DNA from: Paenalcaligenes sp050487225
Lineage (GTDB): Bacteria > Pseudomonadota > Gammaproteobacteria > Burkholderiales > Burkholderiaceae_B
Direction of reading: 5' to 3'
DNA length: 64,000 bases
NCBI RefSeq assembly: GCF_050487225.1
Contig: NZ_JBKQGY010000003.1
Coordinates: 186,001-250,000, forward strand
Position numbers and translations under genes: made by a program. Below the pieces are notes generated by a model, which was not told the origin of the DNA, searched no databases, and worked only from the letters and a program-made list of their open reading frames with translations. Of this stretch, positions 27,213 through 37,095 are shown in pieces; the stretch's first letter is position 1; every line of letters starts with the position of its first letter.

Positions 27213-27240
27213 ACAGGTACCTACTCGGGTACCTGTTTTA
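27213..27240 (+). terminator. Intrinsic terminator after obgE
   Basis: ACAGGTACC (27213-27221) pairs with GGTACCTGT (27228-27236), followed by TTTA. It lies 40 bases after the obgE stop and ahead of proB. Confidence 0.75.
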
Positions 27241-27280
27241 GTCTAGACTGTAGTATCACTTCTTTATTTGCTGCGTCCCC

Positions 27281-28432
27281 ATGTCTGTATCGTCTAATAA
27301 CACCTCTGTTATTGCCCAGGCCAAGCGCTTGGTTGTGAAAGTAGGCTCGTCGCTAGTGACCAATAATGGTCGCGGTATTGATAGCAATGCCGTTGCTCAA
27401 TGGTCGGCACAAATTGCTGAACTGCACCGCCAAGGTAAGCAAGTTGTACTGGTTTCCAGTGGCGCGATTGCCGAAGGTATTGCTCGACTGGGCTGGACAC
27501 GCCGACCTAGTGTGATGCACGAACTGCAAGCCGCAGCGGCCGTCGGGCAAATGGGGCTGATTCAAGCCTATGAAGTGGCATTTGCTAAACATGGCATCCG
27601 TACTGCACAAATTCTGCTGACGCACGAAGACTTGGCAGATAGACACCGCTATTTGAATGCACGCAGCACGCTCTACACACTGTTAGCGCTGGGTGTAGTG
27701 CCTATCGTGAACGAAAACGATACCGTAGTCACCGACGAAATTCGTCTGGGTGATAACGACACCTTAGGCGCTCTGGTTACTAACCTAATCGAAGCTGAAT
27801 CCTTGATCATCTTGACTGATCAAAAAGGGCTATACAGTGCCGACCCACGCAGCAACCCAGACGCCGAATTTATTTCGGTGGCTCAGGCTGGTGATCCTGC
27901 ACTGGAGAAAATGGCAGGTGGCGCCGGCAGCTCTGTTGGCACAGGCGGCATGTTGACCAAAATCTTGGCTGCTAAACGCGCTGCCAACAGCGGTGGCCAT
28001 ACTGTGATTGCCTCAGGTAGAGAAGAAAACGTCTTACACCGCTTAGCTCAAGGCGAGTGCATAGGCACCGAGTTGCGAGCCACCTTACCGGTGAAATCGG
28101 CGCGTCAACGCTGGTTAGCGAACCATCTGCGTGTGCGTGGTCGCGTCACCCTAGACGAAGGCGCTATCAAAGCGCTGACCAACGGCCACAAGAGCTTGCT
28201 GCCTATAGGCGTGATACATGCTGAGGGCGACTTCGAGCGTGGCGACGTTGTAGCCTGCGTGGACGAGCATGGCGTGGAGTACGGACGCGGGCTAATCAAC
28301 TACTCCAGCTCTGACACCCGACGCATCCTGCGTACCCCCAGTCATAAAATCGCTGAGATATTGGGTAGTATGTCGGCCTCTGAGCTGATTCACCGTGACA
28401 ACATGGTGTTTAGCCAGAACAGCAACACATAA
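27281..28432 (+). CDS. proB: Glutamate 5-kinase
   Basis: A 383-residue enzyme phosphorylating glutamate for proline synthesis. The amino acid kinase domain (about 1-265) shows RLVVKVGSSLVTNNG, VVLVSSGAIAEGIARLGW, VPIVNENDTVVTDEIRLGDN and GTGGMLTKILAAKRA. A C-terminal PUA domain follows (about 285-370, including GRVTLDEGAIKAL), as in the long bacterial form. A terminator lies directly after the stop. Confidence 0.97.
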   Translation: MSVSSNNTSVIAQAKRLVVKVGSSLVTNNGRGIDSNAVAQWSAQIAELHRQGKQVVLVSSGAIAEGIARLGWTRRPSVMHELQAAAAVGQMGLIQAYEVAFAKHGIRTAQILLTHEDLADRHRYLNARSTLYTLLALGVVPIVNENDTVVTDEIRLGDNDTLGALVTNLIEAESLIILTDQKGLYSADPRSNPDAEFISVAQAGDPALEKMAGGAGSSVGTGGMLTKILAAKRAANSGGHTVIASGREENVLHRLAQGECIGTELRATLPVKSARQRWLANHLRVRGRVTLDEGAIKALTNGHKSLLPIGVIHAEGDFERGDVVACVDEHGVEYGRGLINYSSSDTRRILRTPSHKIAEILGSMSASELIHRDNMVFSQNSNT

Positions 28433-28457
28433 AAAAGGGGCTTTATGCCCCTTTTTT
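28431..28457. terminator. Bidirectional terminator between proB and the EAL gene
   Basis: AAAAAAGGGG and CCCCTTTTTT enclose a 7-base loop. A- and T-runs on both sides allow function for proB (right) and for the convergent EAL gene (left). Confidence 0.9.
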
Positions 28458-28474
28458 ATTGCCTATCTACAGGC

Positions 28475-30130
28475 CTACTCTCCGGCAGTCTCTAACATAT
28501 GCCCTGCTGACACCTCAGGACGCTTTGGCTTTGCAGGTGAATCGTCACTCGCCTTAGACCAAGGGGTAGCGCCATTAACAGGTTGATGCCGTTTATAGAA
28601 CATCACAAAATCTGACCAGCTCAGTGCCTTGGAGTACAGCCACCCCTGCACAAAATCCACGCCATGTGCTCGCAAGTAATCCGCTTGCTCTTGAGTTTCC
28701 ACCCCTTCCGCCACCATCACTAAACCTAGGCTTTGCGCCATTTTGATGATGTGCAGCACCACCGCACTAGAGGCCGCGCCCGTACCAATAGAGTGAATAA
28801 AAGCTTTATCTATTTTGAGCACATCCACAGGCAAACTCTGCAAATATTGCAGGCTGGAATAACCCGTACCAAAATCATCAATCGCCACCACAAAACCATC
28901 ATCACGGGCCGCATTCAAGGTGTCTCTGGCCGCCTCTATATCCATACTCACCCGTTCGGTGATCTCTAGCCACAATTGCTCGGCTTTCACCCCTTGCTCA
29001 AGGAAGCTCTCACGTAGCACGGGCAAGATACGCCCACTACGTACATCGTGCGAACTCAAATTCAAGCTAATGTGTAGATTTCGGTCTATCACCAAAGCGT
29101 CGCCCATCTCAACCACCACACGATCAACCAATAAGTTGGTCAGCTCAACAATTTGGCCGCTTTTTTCTGCGGCAGGCACAAACTCTTCCGGACTGATCCA
29201 TGAGCCATCACCCCGCTTCCAGCGCATCAACGCTTCAGCCCCTACGCATGTGCCACTTTCTAAGTGCATGATAGGTTGATAGTGCACTTCCATCTCACGT
29301 CGTCGTAACGCAAGCCGTAATGCGGCTGTTAAGGAGCGTGGCTTTAACATCAGATACAAGGTCAACAGCAGACTCAGCATCGTCAGCATGAATATGGTGG
29401 GCATCATGCTTTCGCGGTTTTCTTTCAAGTAACCCAGAAAGCCCTGCCTAGGCACCATTGACACCGCTAACCAATTACCATAGCGCTCCATCACTGTGAT
29501 GTAACGCTTGTCTTGCCACTCCTCGCCATTTTCAACGCTGAACACCTGGGTGAGCAGCTCCTGAGGGAACGCGGCAGAGGCAGCAACCAAGGTGCCATCT
29601 AGGGTAGCTAATGCTAACAATGCAGGGCGAGTTAGATACATATCCATAAATCGCCATTCGCGCACCATAGCCTCGTAATTACCATAGCGCAGCAGCAATA
29701 CTCGCTCTGCTTCCAGCTCACTGAGCTCTATACCGGCTGTTACTTCCAGTCCGCCAGGCGTACCAAAACTAACATCTTGTATCCCCATGAAAACATTTAC
29801 TTGCCCCCACAAGACACATTTTTTCCCGTCAGGCATGGTGTAAGCTAGTTCTTGAATGGCAGGAGAGTTGACCGCCACTTGCCGCATCCTCTCCAAATGC
29901 AGTGGCGAACAGGCTTCTACCTGATACGCTGACAATGCTTTTAATGCATCTTCGGCTGCACGTAGGGTATCTTCTGTGCGCATCACAATAAGGTGATCGA
30001 CACTGCGTAACCTCTGTTCTTCACTGTATAGACTGAATTGCCATGACACGGTGGCAAAGAGCAAAGAAGGAACTATGGCGCCCAAGCCAAGCATGGTCAT
30101 CCTGATCAGCGCCGCTTTATAACGATGCAT
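28475..30130 (-). CDS. Cyclic-di-GMP phosphodiesterase with CSS-motif periplasmic sensor and EAL domain
   Basis: A 551-residue membrane protein that should hydrolyse c-di-GMP. The N-terminal helix is followed by a periplasmic CSS-type sensor region (about 30-245) with cysteines in VEACSPLHL and GKKCVLWG, then a second membrane helix (about 247-268). The cytoplasmic EAL domain (about 275-530) keeps the catalytic set: EALMRW, LNLSSHD, LEITERV, IDDFGTGYSSL, VLKIDKAFI and VAEGVET. In the CSS family a periplasmic disulfide restrains activity and DsbA/DsbB tune it. It is monocistronic and convergent with proB. Confidence 0.92.
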   Translation of the reverse strand: MHRYKAALIRMTMLGLGAIVPSLLFATVSWQFSLYSEEQRLRSVDHLIVMRTEDTLRAAEDALKALSAYQVEACSPLHLERMRQVAVNSPAIQELAYTMPDGKKCVLWGQVNVFMGIQDVSFGTPGGLEVTAGIELSELEAERVLLLRYGNYEAMVREWRFMDMYLTRPALLALATLDGTLVAASAAFPQELLTQVFSVENGEEWQDKRYITVMERYGNWLAVSMVPRQGFLGYLKENRESMMPTIFMLTMLSLLLTLYLMLKPRSLTAALRLALRRREMEVHYQPIMHLESGTCVGAEALMRWKRGDGSWISPEEFVPAAEKSGQIVELTNLLVDRVVVEMGDALVIDRNLHISLNLSSHDVRSGRILPVLRESFLEQGVKAEQLWLEITERVSMDIEAARDTLNAARDDGFVVAIDDFGTGYSSLQYLQSLPVDVLKIDKAFIHSIGTGAASSAVVLHIIKMAQSLGLVMVAEGVETQEQADYLRAHGVDFVQGWLYSKALSWSDFVMFYKRHQPVNGATPWSKASDDSPAKPKRPEVSAGHMLETAGE

Positions 30131-30385
30131 ACCGGAATCCCAAAATAGAAAAATATAAAAACAAAAAGAAATCTGAGCTGAAAAAAGTGCGCACGCTCAT
30201 TGCGCAACAAGCCGCAATCCAGACTACCTTTCTTTTCCCGTTTTTTGCGAATTTAATCGCTACTATTTATATCAGTCATTGATCCTGTCTCCTTGCGGCG
30301 GCACGGCTTTCTACGTACCATGTGAGAGCGCATTCGGTATAGTGATCACCACATACCGTTTCTTATTTTTGCCCTTCTCTTTTTC

Positions 30386-32002
30386 ATGACTAGCACCCTT
30401 TTCCAGCTATTAGGCGGTATAGGCCTGTTCCTGATCGGTATGTCTATGCTTACCGACGGTCTGACGACATTTGCCGGTAATTCTTTACGTCAAGCCCTAG
30501 CTCGTTTTACCGGAACGCCGTTTCGTGCCTTTACATCAGGTGCGTTAATTACCATCTTACTGCAGTCTTCTACCGCCACAACAGTCACCTTGATTGGGTT
30601 TGTCAGTGCAGGATTGATTAGCTTCACACAAGCCATTGGCGTGGTCATGGGGGCAAGTTTAGGGACTACGGGTACAGGTTGGATTATCGCCACATTGGGG
30701 TTGAAGGTCAGCCTAGGGCTCTACATGTTGCCGCTCATCGGCATAGGGGCTTTTATCAAGCTACTAGGTCGTGGCCGCTGGCCTGCTTTGGGTATAGCGA
30801 TGGCAGGCTTTGGCATGTTGTTTGTGGGGATTGATACCCTGCAATCCGGTATGACCGGTTTAAGCAGCATGCTGAATCTAGAATCGTTGCAACCCGATAG
30901 CTGGTGGCACCGCATTCTTATCATGCTGATCGGTACGGTGATGACCGTGATTCTGCAATCGTCCGCCGCCATGGTTGCCGCCACGCTAACCGCCCTAGAC
31001 GTAGGAGCCATTAGCTTTGAGCAAGCCGCCATTCTGGTGATTGGTGCGGCCATTGGTACGACGATGACAGGGGTATTGGCTGCTATTGGTGGGTCTATTT
31101 TGGCCCGCCGTACGGCACTGACTCACGTGCTCTTTAACCTCTCTAGCGGCTTGATTGCGCTGCTGATTCTACCCCTGCTGCTTTGGCTGATTGATGCCAT
31201 GCAAACCTACATGCATCTGCAAGCGGGTGCAGTGGCGCTAGCAGCCTTCAACACTTTGTTTATTTCAGTGGGTGTGGCGATTTTCTTGCCCAATGCTGCA
31301 CGCTTTGCGCGGTTAATAGAACGCATACTGCCAGAGCGTGAAAACACCCTGACCAGCCAACTGGATGACTCGCAGTTGCAAGTCCCAGAGTTGGCCTTGG
31401 GGTCTATGCATAAGACGTTGGTTTTGCTCTCCAACGAGCTGTTTACCGTAGGCCGCCAGCTCTGCACGATGCCCACGGAATCCCCCTTAAGCCCCACAGA
31501 ACGCCAACGCTTACACAAGGCGTTAGACGACTCGCAGGAGTTCTTTGCGGATATACGCTTGACCGACGAACATGATGCGTTAGTGCCTACCCACTTAGCC
31601 CAAATGCATGTTCTGGATCACCTGCTACGTCTATACGGCCGCACAGTTAACGTACGCCTGACGCCCATAGAAAATGTGCCGGCCATTCTTCAAGCAGCCT
31701 TAAACAGTACAGACCATCTACTGAAACTGGCCATTGAGGGAGTATCTGGGCAAGCAGAAGCCGGTTGGTTGCAGGTATTGGCTCATCAAAATGAAGCGCT
31801 GGGCTTGTTACGCCAACAAGCGCGTACGCAAATCATGACTGAAACGGCTAACGGTTACAGGGACTCTGCCCAAGCCCTGCATATTCTGGACTCCATGCGC
31901 TGGCTAGAGCGCATCGCTTATCACGTATGGCGTATCTGCCATTATCTTTCTACCGAGAACCACGCCATCGTAGAAAGCGGTACAGACATAGAACCTGCAT
32001 AA
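30386..32002 (+). CDS. Na/Pi cotransporter family protein (NptA/PNaS type)
   Basis: A 538-residue membrane protein. The N-terminal half holds two repeats with the QSS motif typical of sodium/phosphate symporters (ALITILLQSSTATTVTLIGF and TVMTVILQSSAAMVAATLTA), each followed by a GAxxGTT stretch. The C-terminal part (about 330-520) is a helical PhoU-like cytoplasmic domain. It probably moves phosphate with sodium. No Pho box was recognised in the 255-base gap upstream, which otherwise shows nothing distinctive. A 9-bp hairpin (32009-32030) lies after the stop and overlaps the end of the convergent Lrp-type gene. Confidence 0.9.
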   Translation: MTSTLFQLLGGIGLFLIGMSMLTDGLTTFAGNSLRQALARFTGTPFRAFTSGALITILLQSSTATTVTLIGFVSAGLISFTQAIGVVMGASLGTTGTGWIIATLGLKVSLGLYMLPLIGIGAFIKLLGRGRWPALGIAMAGFGMLFVGIDTLQSGMTGLSSMLNLESLQPDSWWHRILIMLIGTVMTVILQSSAAMVAATLTALDVGAISFEQAAILVIGAAIGTTMTGVLAAIGGSILARRTALTHVLFNLSSGLIALLILPLLLWLIDAMQTYMHLQAGAVALAAFNTLFISVGVAIFLPNAARFARLIERILPERENTLTSQLDDSQLQVPELALGSMHKTLVLLSNELFTVGRQLCTMPTESPLSPTERQRLHKALDDSQEFFADIRLTDEHDALVPTHLAQMHVLDHLLRLYGRTVNVRLTPIENVPAILQAALNSTDHLLKLAIEGVSGQAEAGWLQVLAHQNEALGLLRQQARTQIMTETANGYRDSAQALHILDSMRWLERIAYHVWRICHYLSTENHAIVESGTDIEPA

Positions 32003-32019
32003 GAGGCAGCAAAGCCTGC

Positions 32020-32490
32020 TTAGGCTTTGCGAGGCTCATCCTGCACCGGCAATGCGGTGGAATACTTGATCACTTCCATCGCAAAGCTGGAACTTACATC
32101 GTGTAAGTCACAGGCTTGAATCAGTTTTTTATACACCGCGTCATAGCCTTGAATATCATTCACGATCACACGCAGTAAGTAATCTACATCACCACTCATT
32201 CTATATGCCTCAACGATTTCAGGAATATCCTGAACTGATAAGGCAAATTTTTTAATCCATTCTTCATTATGATGATTCGTGGATACTTTCACAAATACCG
32301 TCGTATTTAATCCTAGCTTTTCAGGGTCACACAGTACAACGCGTTTCTGAATTACCCCTTCTTCTTTTAATTTCTGTATTCGTTTCCAACATGGCGTGCT
32401 GGATAAACCAACGCGTGCTGCGATTTCGCTAATAGCCACATCCGCATCTTCTTGTAGCATTTGCAGAATTTGCCTATCAATAATATCCAA
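32020..32490 (-). CDS. Lrp/AsnC family transcriptional regulator
   Basis: A 156-residue regulator with an N-terminal helix-turn-helix (IDRQILQMLQEDADVAISEI, then VGLSSTPCWKRIQKLKEEGV) and a C-terminal RAM effector domain (TVFVKVSTNHHNEEWIKKFA; MSGDVDYLLRVIV). The start is read as TTG at 32490 because AAGGA lies seven bases upstream and the residues then begin as family members do (LDIIDRQIL). An ATG at 32562 would add 24 residues and overlap the SDR gene. It is the last gene of the catabolic cluster on this strand and may sense its substrate or an amino acid product. Confidence 0.88.
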   Translation of the reverse strand: MDIIDRQILQMLQEDADVAISEIAARVGLSSTPCWKRIQKLKEEGVIQKRVVLCDPEKLGLNTTVFVKVSTNHHNEEWIKKFALSVQDIPEIVEAYRMSGDVDYLLRVIVNDIQGYDAVYKKLIQACDLHDVSSSFAMEVIKYSTALPVQDEPRKA

Positions 32491-32542
32491 TTTTCTTTCC
32501 TTAAAATAATCAATATTAATGATTGGCAAAGTATGGTTTAAC

Positions 32543-33298
32543 TCAAATTTTTTGCCCACCACTTACTTCAATGCGCTGCGCGGTAACCCACTTGGCTTCG
32601 TCACTGGCCAAGAAAGCGACCACATCGGCAATATCACCGGGAGCCCCAATGCGCCCTAAGGCGATGCTGCTAATGGCGCGTGCTGCCGTTTGCTCATCAA
32701 TAGGGCTCATTGCCGTTTCTGTCAGGCCCGGTGCGACAGTATTGACGGTAATGCCTCGTGGCCCTAACTGTGCCGCCAACAAACGCGTTAATGCTTCTAG
32801 CCCCGCTTTAGCCGGCGCATACACGGCCATTTCCGGGAAGGCCATGCGCGTGCCCATGGAAGAAATATTGATGATCCGCCCGTGATCTCGCAAACGGTGC
32901 AACATGCATTGTGTCAGAAAAAATGGGGCTTTTAAATTCACCATTAGTGTCAGGTCAAACTGTTCTGACGTCACACTTTCAATTGGCTCACGTTTCAATA
33001 CACCCGCATTATTGACCAATATATCTACTTTTGTTTCGCCAAAGGCGTCAGTCACAATTTTATCAAATTGTGCTTGAATCTCGTATGGCCCTTTTGCATC
33101 GGATAAATCTGCAAAAATAGGCGCAGCTTTTCCGCCTTCGGCCTCAATAGTCGCCACCAACTGCATTAACGATTCTTTGGATCGGTGTGCATGCACACAC
33201 ACAAAAGCGCCTAATCGCGCCAACCGCAATGCAATTTGATAGCCTATTCCTTGGCTGGCTCCGGTAACTAGAGCCACTTTTCCGTGTAGCTGCGCCAT
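32543..33298 (-). CDS. Short-chain dehydrogenase/reductase (SDR)
   Basis: A 251-residue classical SDR. The NAD(P) loop is VTGASQGIGYQIAL, the stabilising motif is LVNNAGVLKRE, and the catalytic Ser and Tyr-x-x-x-Lys are seen in INISSMGTRMAFPEMAVYAP followed by AK. RSKES after the second strand may favour NADP. The cluster suggests it oxidises or reduces a hydroxy or keto acyl intermediate. The start at 33298 has AGGA eight bases upstream. It is 19 bases downstream of the MDR gene. Confidence 0.9.
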   Translation of the reverse strand: MAQLHGKVALVTGASQGIGYQIALRLARLGAFVCVHAHRSKESLMQLVATIEAEGGKAAPIFADLSDAKGPYEIQAQFDKIVTDAFGETKVDILVNNAGVLKREPIESVTSEQFDLTLMVNLKAPFFLTQCMLHRLRDHGRIINISSMGTRMAFPEMAVYAPAKAGLEALTRLLAAQLGPRGITVNTVAPGLTETAMSPIDEQTAARAISSIALGRIGAPGDIADVVAFLASDEAKWVTAQRIEVSGGQKI

Positions 33299-33317
33299 GT
33301 GCGTAGTCCTGTAGTCG

Positions 33318-34337
33318 TTAGGGTTGAACAATCACTTTGCCAAAAGCAGAACGGTTTTCCAGCGCTGCAAAGGCTTGAGCCGTGTCTTCTAAGGGATAGC
33401 GCATGTCCACAGGCGGATTCAAATCGCCTTTTTCTACCAATGCCAACAAGGCATGCAAATCTTCACGCATCCAGCCATTGGAACCCAAGACTGTCAGCTC
33501 AAACGTCCAGATGTAGCGCAGATCCGTTTTAGGATCAAAACCAGCCGTAGCACCACACGTCAGTAACTTGCCGCCTTTTTTCAATGATTTGATGGACGAC
33601 ACCCAGGTGTCACCACCGGTGAAGTTCACAATCATGTCCACGCCACCTGTGCCACTAATACGTGGCTTACCTACGTGCTCGTGCAACCCTTTGATGAAGT
33701 CTTGCTCTTTGTAGTTGATGCCATGATCAGCCCCTAGCTCGCGTAGTTTTTCTAGCTTGTCATCACTGGACGCCGCCACAATCACTTCGGCACCGCTAAG
33801 TTTGGCCAACTGTACGCAGCATGTACCCACACCACCCGACGCCCCCAGCACAAAGACTTTTTTGCCTTTAGCGCTGCCATCCAAGGGCAAACCACCACGG
33901 GTCACCATCATGCGGTATGCCGTACCGTAAGCAACTGGCAAGGCTGCCGCTTGTTCGTAACTGACACTATCAGGCAAAGGAATCAGTTGAGTGACTGGCA
34001 CTTTGCAGTACTCTGCCAAGCCGCCATTGACGGTTTCGCCTAACAACTGGTACGGATTCAATACCAGCGGGTCTACCAACACTCTATCGCCTACTTTCCA
34101 GCCTTCTACATCCGGGCCAATTTCTGCGATGCTACCAGCCATATCAATACCCATGATGATGGGCATAGGCACGGTAATACCCGGCATACCACGCAGCGTA
34201 AACAGATCGTGGTAGTTCAGCGAACATGCCCCCACTTTGATGATGACATGACCTGCATCCGCAGTTGGGGTAGGCCAATTGGCTTCAAAGGTTATTTGTT
34301 CAATGCCCCCATGGGACTGTATAACTTGTGCTTTCAT
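33318..34337 (-). CDS. Medium-chain dehydrogenase/reductase, zinc-independent quinone reductase type
   Basis: A 339-residue MDR protein with the GroES-like fold (GACSLNYHDLFTLRGMPG, IIMGIDMAGSIAEIG) and a Rossmann domain (KVFVLGASGGVGTCCVQLAK). The catalytic-zinc Cys and His/Glu residues of alcohol dehydrogenases are absent (the GHE motif reads GID), so it is expected to be a zinc-free NAD(P)H enoyl or quinone reductase. GAGGG six bases upstream supports the start at 34337. It lies within the ligase-MDR-SDR run of the cluster. Confidence 0.88.
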   Translation of the reverse strand: MKAQVIQSHGGIEQITFEANWPTPTADAGHVIIKVGACSLNYHDLFTLRGMPGITVPMPIIMGIDMAGSIAEIGPDVEGWKVGDRVLVDPLVLNPYQLLGETVNGGLAEYCKVPVTQLIPLPDSVSYEQAAALPVAYGTAYRMMVTRGGLPLDGSAKGKKVFVLGASGGVGTCCVQLAKLSGAEVIVAASSDDKLEKLRELGADHGINYKEQDFIKGLHEHVGKPRISGTGGVDMIVNFTGGDTWVSSIKSLKKGGKLLTCGATAGFDPKTDLRYIWTFELTVLGSNGWMREDLHALLALVEKGDLNPPVDMRYPLEDTAQAFAALENRSAFGKVIVQP

Positions 34338-34362
34338 CGTTCCCTCACTCACTAGAGAAATA

Positions 34363-35877
34363 TTATTTGGCATAGCCAGCGGCCATTTTTTTGATGCTCA
34401 ACTTGTCTAGCTTGTTATTGGCTAGCAACGGCATGTCATCAATAAAGCGCACATGACGCGGGTACTGATAAACAGGTCCGTTTTGCAAGGCAAATTGCTT
34501 GATGTCGTCCTCGTTGATGTGCGAGGCTTGGCGCTTCACTACAAATGCAGCAGGCACCTGACCTTTAATCGGATCCGCCACGGCGACTACCGCGACTTGC
34601 ACCACATCAGGGTGTTTCATCAGCAGTTTCTCTACGTCACTGGGGTAAATATTTTCCCCACCGCAAACAAACATGTCGTCTACCCTACCGACGAAATAGA
34701 AAAAGCCATCGGCGTCCCTGCGCATGACATCGCCAGTTTTGTACCAGCCGTCATGCAAGGCTTTGGCCGTTTCATCATCACGGTTTAGATAGCCCGGCAT
34801 CACAGCCCTGCTGCGTACCCACAACTCACCTTCCTCGGCGTTGTCTGGCCCCAAACGCACCTCTACGTCGGCAATGGGGTGCCCCAATGACAACGCTGGG
34901 CGTGTCAGGCCAGCAGGATGTGGCCCGAACACAGCTGGACCTGTTTCAGTGGTGCCCCAGTTATTGTTCACCGTAGCATTAGGGAACAACGCACTGACAC
35001 TGCGATGTAACTCCTCAGTAATGGGAGACGAACCCATTGCCACACTTAGCACCGCACTAAAGTCATACGTAGCAGGGTCTGCTTCCAACGCACGCAAGGC
35101 CATGGCCAGCATGGTTGGTACCGCTGTTACCACTTGGCAGCGATGGTCTTGGCACGCCTGTAAGAAGCTATGTGCGGTGAACTTCGTCAACAGCACCAAG
35201 GTGCCGCCATACGCTGTGACCAACTTAGACAAGAACAACGCATTCATGTGTGACAACGGTGCCGCGCACAATACGTTGGCTTGATGGGTCTGGAAAAACT
35301 CGCCCCCATTTACACGCATTTTTTGCAGTGCCCACACATAACCACCGTGGGTAAGCGGCACGCCCTTAGGTACTCCTGTAGAGCCTGAGGTATACAGGAT
35401 GGTTGCGGCATCACTAGGTTGTGGCACGACGATTTCAGTCGTGTTGCTGGCACCGCTTACCGTGTTCAACAGCGTAGCCAAATTGATGTGCGGCGTACCC
35501 TTGGGCAGTAAATGCTCAAATTCGCTATCGCAAAATACCGTCTGCACCTGTGCATCACTCACAATGTAGTGAATGGTGTCTGAAGCTAATTTGAAGCCTA
35601 TGGGTACTGCGCAATAGCCGGCTTGCATAATGCCGTAATACGCCAGCAGATACTCCGCGCTATTTAGCCCCATCAGGCCAATACGTGAACCTTTGTCCAA
35701 GCCTTGCTGCTGCAAAAAACCCGCAATGCGTGCGGCCTGATCGTGCAGATCATGGTAGCTGAACACGCGCTCTTGCCCGCGTTCATCCACCTCTATCAAC
35801 CAGGCTTGCTGCGGGCTCACCTGCTCAGCAATGGCTCCACCCAGATTACTGCTTTGTGGAAATTGCTCTGTAGACAT
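34363..35877 (-). CDS. AMP-forming acyl-CoA ligase
   Basis: A 504-residue ANL-superfamily enzyme that activates a carboxylic acid through an acyl-adenylate to its CoA thioester. Motif A3 is ILYTSGSTGVPKGVPLTHGG. Later motifs include YKTGDVMRRDADGFF, FVGRVDDMFVCGGENIYPSD and the C-terminal catalytic Lys region LANNKLDKLSIKK. The acid is not predictable from sequence; the neighbours suggest it is released by the cluster hydrolase. It begins three bases after the thioesterase gene. Confidence 0.9.
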   Translation of the reverse strand: MSTEQFPQSSNLGGAIAEQVSPQQAWLIEVDERGQERVFSYHDLHDQAARIAGFLQQQGLDKGSRIGLMGLNSAEYLLAYYGIMQAGYCAVPIGFKLASDTIHYIVSDAQVQTVFCDSEFEHLLPKGTPHINLATLLNTVSGASNTTEIVVPQPSDAATILYTSGSTGVPKGVPLTHGGYVWALQKMRVNGGEFFQTHQANVLCAAPLSHMNALFLSKLVTAYGGTLVLLTKFTAHSFLQACQDHRCQVVTAVPTMLAMALRALEADPATYDFSAVLSVAMGSSPITEELHRSVSALFPNATVNNNWGTTETGPAVFGPHPAGLTRPALSLGHPIADVEVRLGPDNAEEGELWVRSRAVMPGYLNRDDETAKALHDGWYKTGDVMRRDADGFFYFVGRVDDMFVCGGENIYPSDVEKLLMKHPDVVQVAVVAVADPIKGQVPAAFVVKRQASHINEDDIKQFALQNGPVYQYPRHVRFIDDMPLLANNKLDKLSIKKMAAGYAK

Positions 35878-35880
35878 GGC

Positions 35881-36297
35881 TTAGCCCTTTTGCGCGCTGT
35901 AGCAGCCACGACCAATCGCCGTTAGCCTGCCCTGCTCGTCATACACATCCACATCAGCCACCCCTACCGAACGACCTACACGACGTGCTACAGCCTTAGC
36001 AATCAGGTATGGCCCACTGGAAGGACGAATGAAATCCACACGGAAGTTGATGGTAGGTACAGCACCACCTACGCTGAGTGCCACCGCCAAATCACCTGCG
36101 GTATCAATCAGCGAGGCAATCGCCCCGCCGTGAAACTGGGTGGCAGCGCGATCTCTGGCCAAATTAGGCAACAACGGCATTTTCATGTCTACGGTGGCGG
36201 CTTCTACATCAAGATCTACCAGCTCCATGCCACAACTTTGGATGAAGGGGGATTCCTCAATGAGGTTCTCAAAAAGTTGACGCAATTCTTGACTCAT
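35881..36297 (-). CDS. PaaI-type hotdog thioesterase
   Basis: A 138-residue hotdog-fold thioesterase. The family motif around the acyl-CoA site is TQFHGGAIASLIDTAGDLAV (HGG-x-x-x-x-x-D), followed by NFRVDFIRPS. Enzymes of this type rescue CoA trapped on dead-end intermediates, as PaaI does in phenylacetate breakdown. The position next to an acyl-CoA ligase supports such a role. It is 18 bases downstream of a permease gene. Confidence 0.9.
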   Translation of the reverse strand: MSQELRQLFENLIEESPFIQSCGMELVDLDVEAATVDMKMPLLPNLARDRAATQFHGGAIASLIDTAGDLAVALSVGGAVPTINFRVDFIRPSSGPYLIAKAVARRVGRSVGVADVDVYDEQGRLTAIGRGCYSAQKG

Positions 36298-36315
36298 AGT
36301 GCTCTCCTGTACTTA

Positions 36316-37095
36316 CTATTTGCTGTATTTCCAAAAAACCAAACGGTGATGCAAAACCCTGACGGCAAACGCCAGCAAGGTTGCTAAAAGCGCCAGCACA
36401 AACACAGCTGAAAACATGGCTGTTGCATCAATATCGTAGGAAGCAGCCCGCAGGTAATATCCAATCCCTGCTTTGGCGGCCAAAAACTCGCCTACTACAC
36501 ACAAAATGAAGCTCAAGGCTGCGCAAACCTCTAGGCCACTGAACACATAGTCCAACGCCGACTTAATTTTCACTAAAAACACAATGCGCCAACGTCCACC
36601 GCCAAAGGCTTTAGCCATGTCTACCAACTCAGACGACACCGATCGCATACCGGCCACCGTATGAATAAACATGACAAAAAATGTGCCAATGGCGACCAAG
36701 GCAATCTTGGATGCCAAGCCAATACCAAACCACACAATCACCAATGGGGCGATGGCCACGACTGGCATAGCTTGTAGTGCCTGCACAATGGGATGAAACA
36801 CGCAGTACAAGGCCTCAACCTCGCTGACCACAATGCCAAACAAAAAACCCAAACTAGCACCGATGAACAAGCCCACTAACGTGGCAATCACTGTGGCCAC
36901 AAAATGGGTTTCAAACCACCCTTGGCCTCCCCACGCTGCTACGTTTTTAAAGACGCTAATGGGATCAGGCATCAATGCAGGGTTCGCCACTACGTATGTC
37001 GCTAGGTAGTACCAGCCTGCAATCAAGACGATCACACCCAACACCGGCAACACCACACGCTGCCATCTAGGTGCGGAAAAATAGTTACCACTCAT
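36316..37095 (-). CDS. ABC transporter permease (NitT/TauT type)
   Basis: A 259-residue inner-membrane permease with about six helices and the ABC-2 coupling loop seen in this family (VELYCVFHPIVQALQAMP-like text reads EALYCVFHPIVQALQAMPVV). A C-terminal FILCVVGEFLAAKAGIGYYL segment is typical of SsuC/TauC relatives. Its start overlaps the stop of the other permease gene by four bases, so the two form a translationally coupled heterodimer. It would import the same solute as the binding protein upstream. Confidence 0.9.
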   Translation of the reverse strand: MSGNYFSAPRWQRVVLPVLGVIVLIAGWYYLATYVVANPALMPDPISVFKNVAAWGGQGWFETHFVATVIATLVGLFIGASLGFLFGIVVSEVEALYCVFHPIVQALQAMPVVAIAPLVIVWFGIGLASKIALVAIGTFFVMFIHTVAGMRSVSSELVDMAKAFGGGRWRIVFLVKIKSALDYVFSGLEVCAALSFILCVVGEFLAAKAGIGYYLRAASYDIDATAMFSAVFVLALLATLLAFAVRVLHHRLVFWKYSK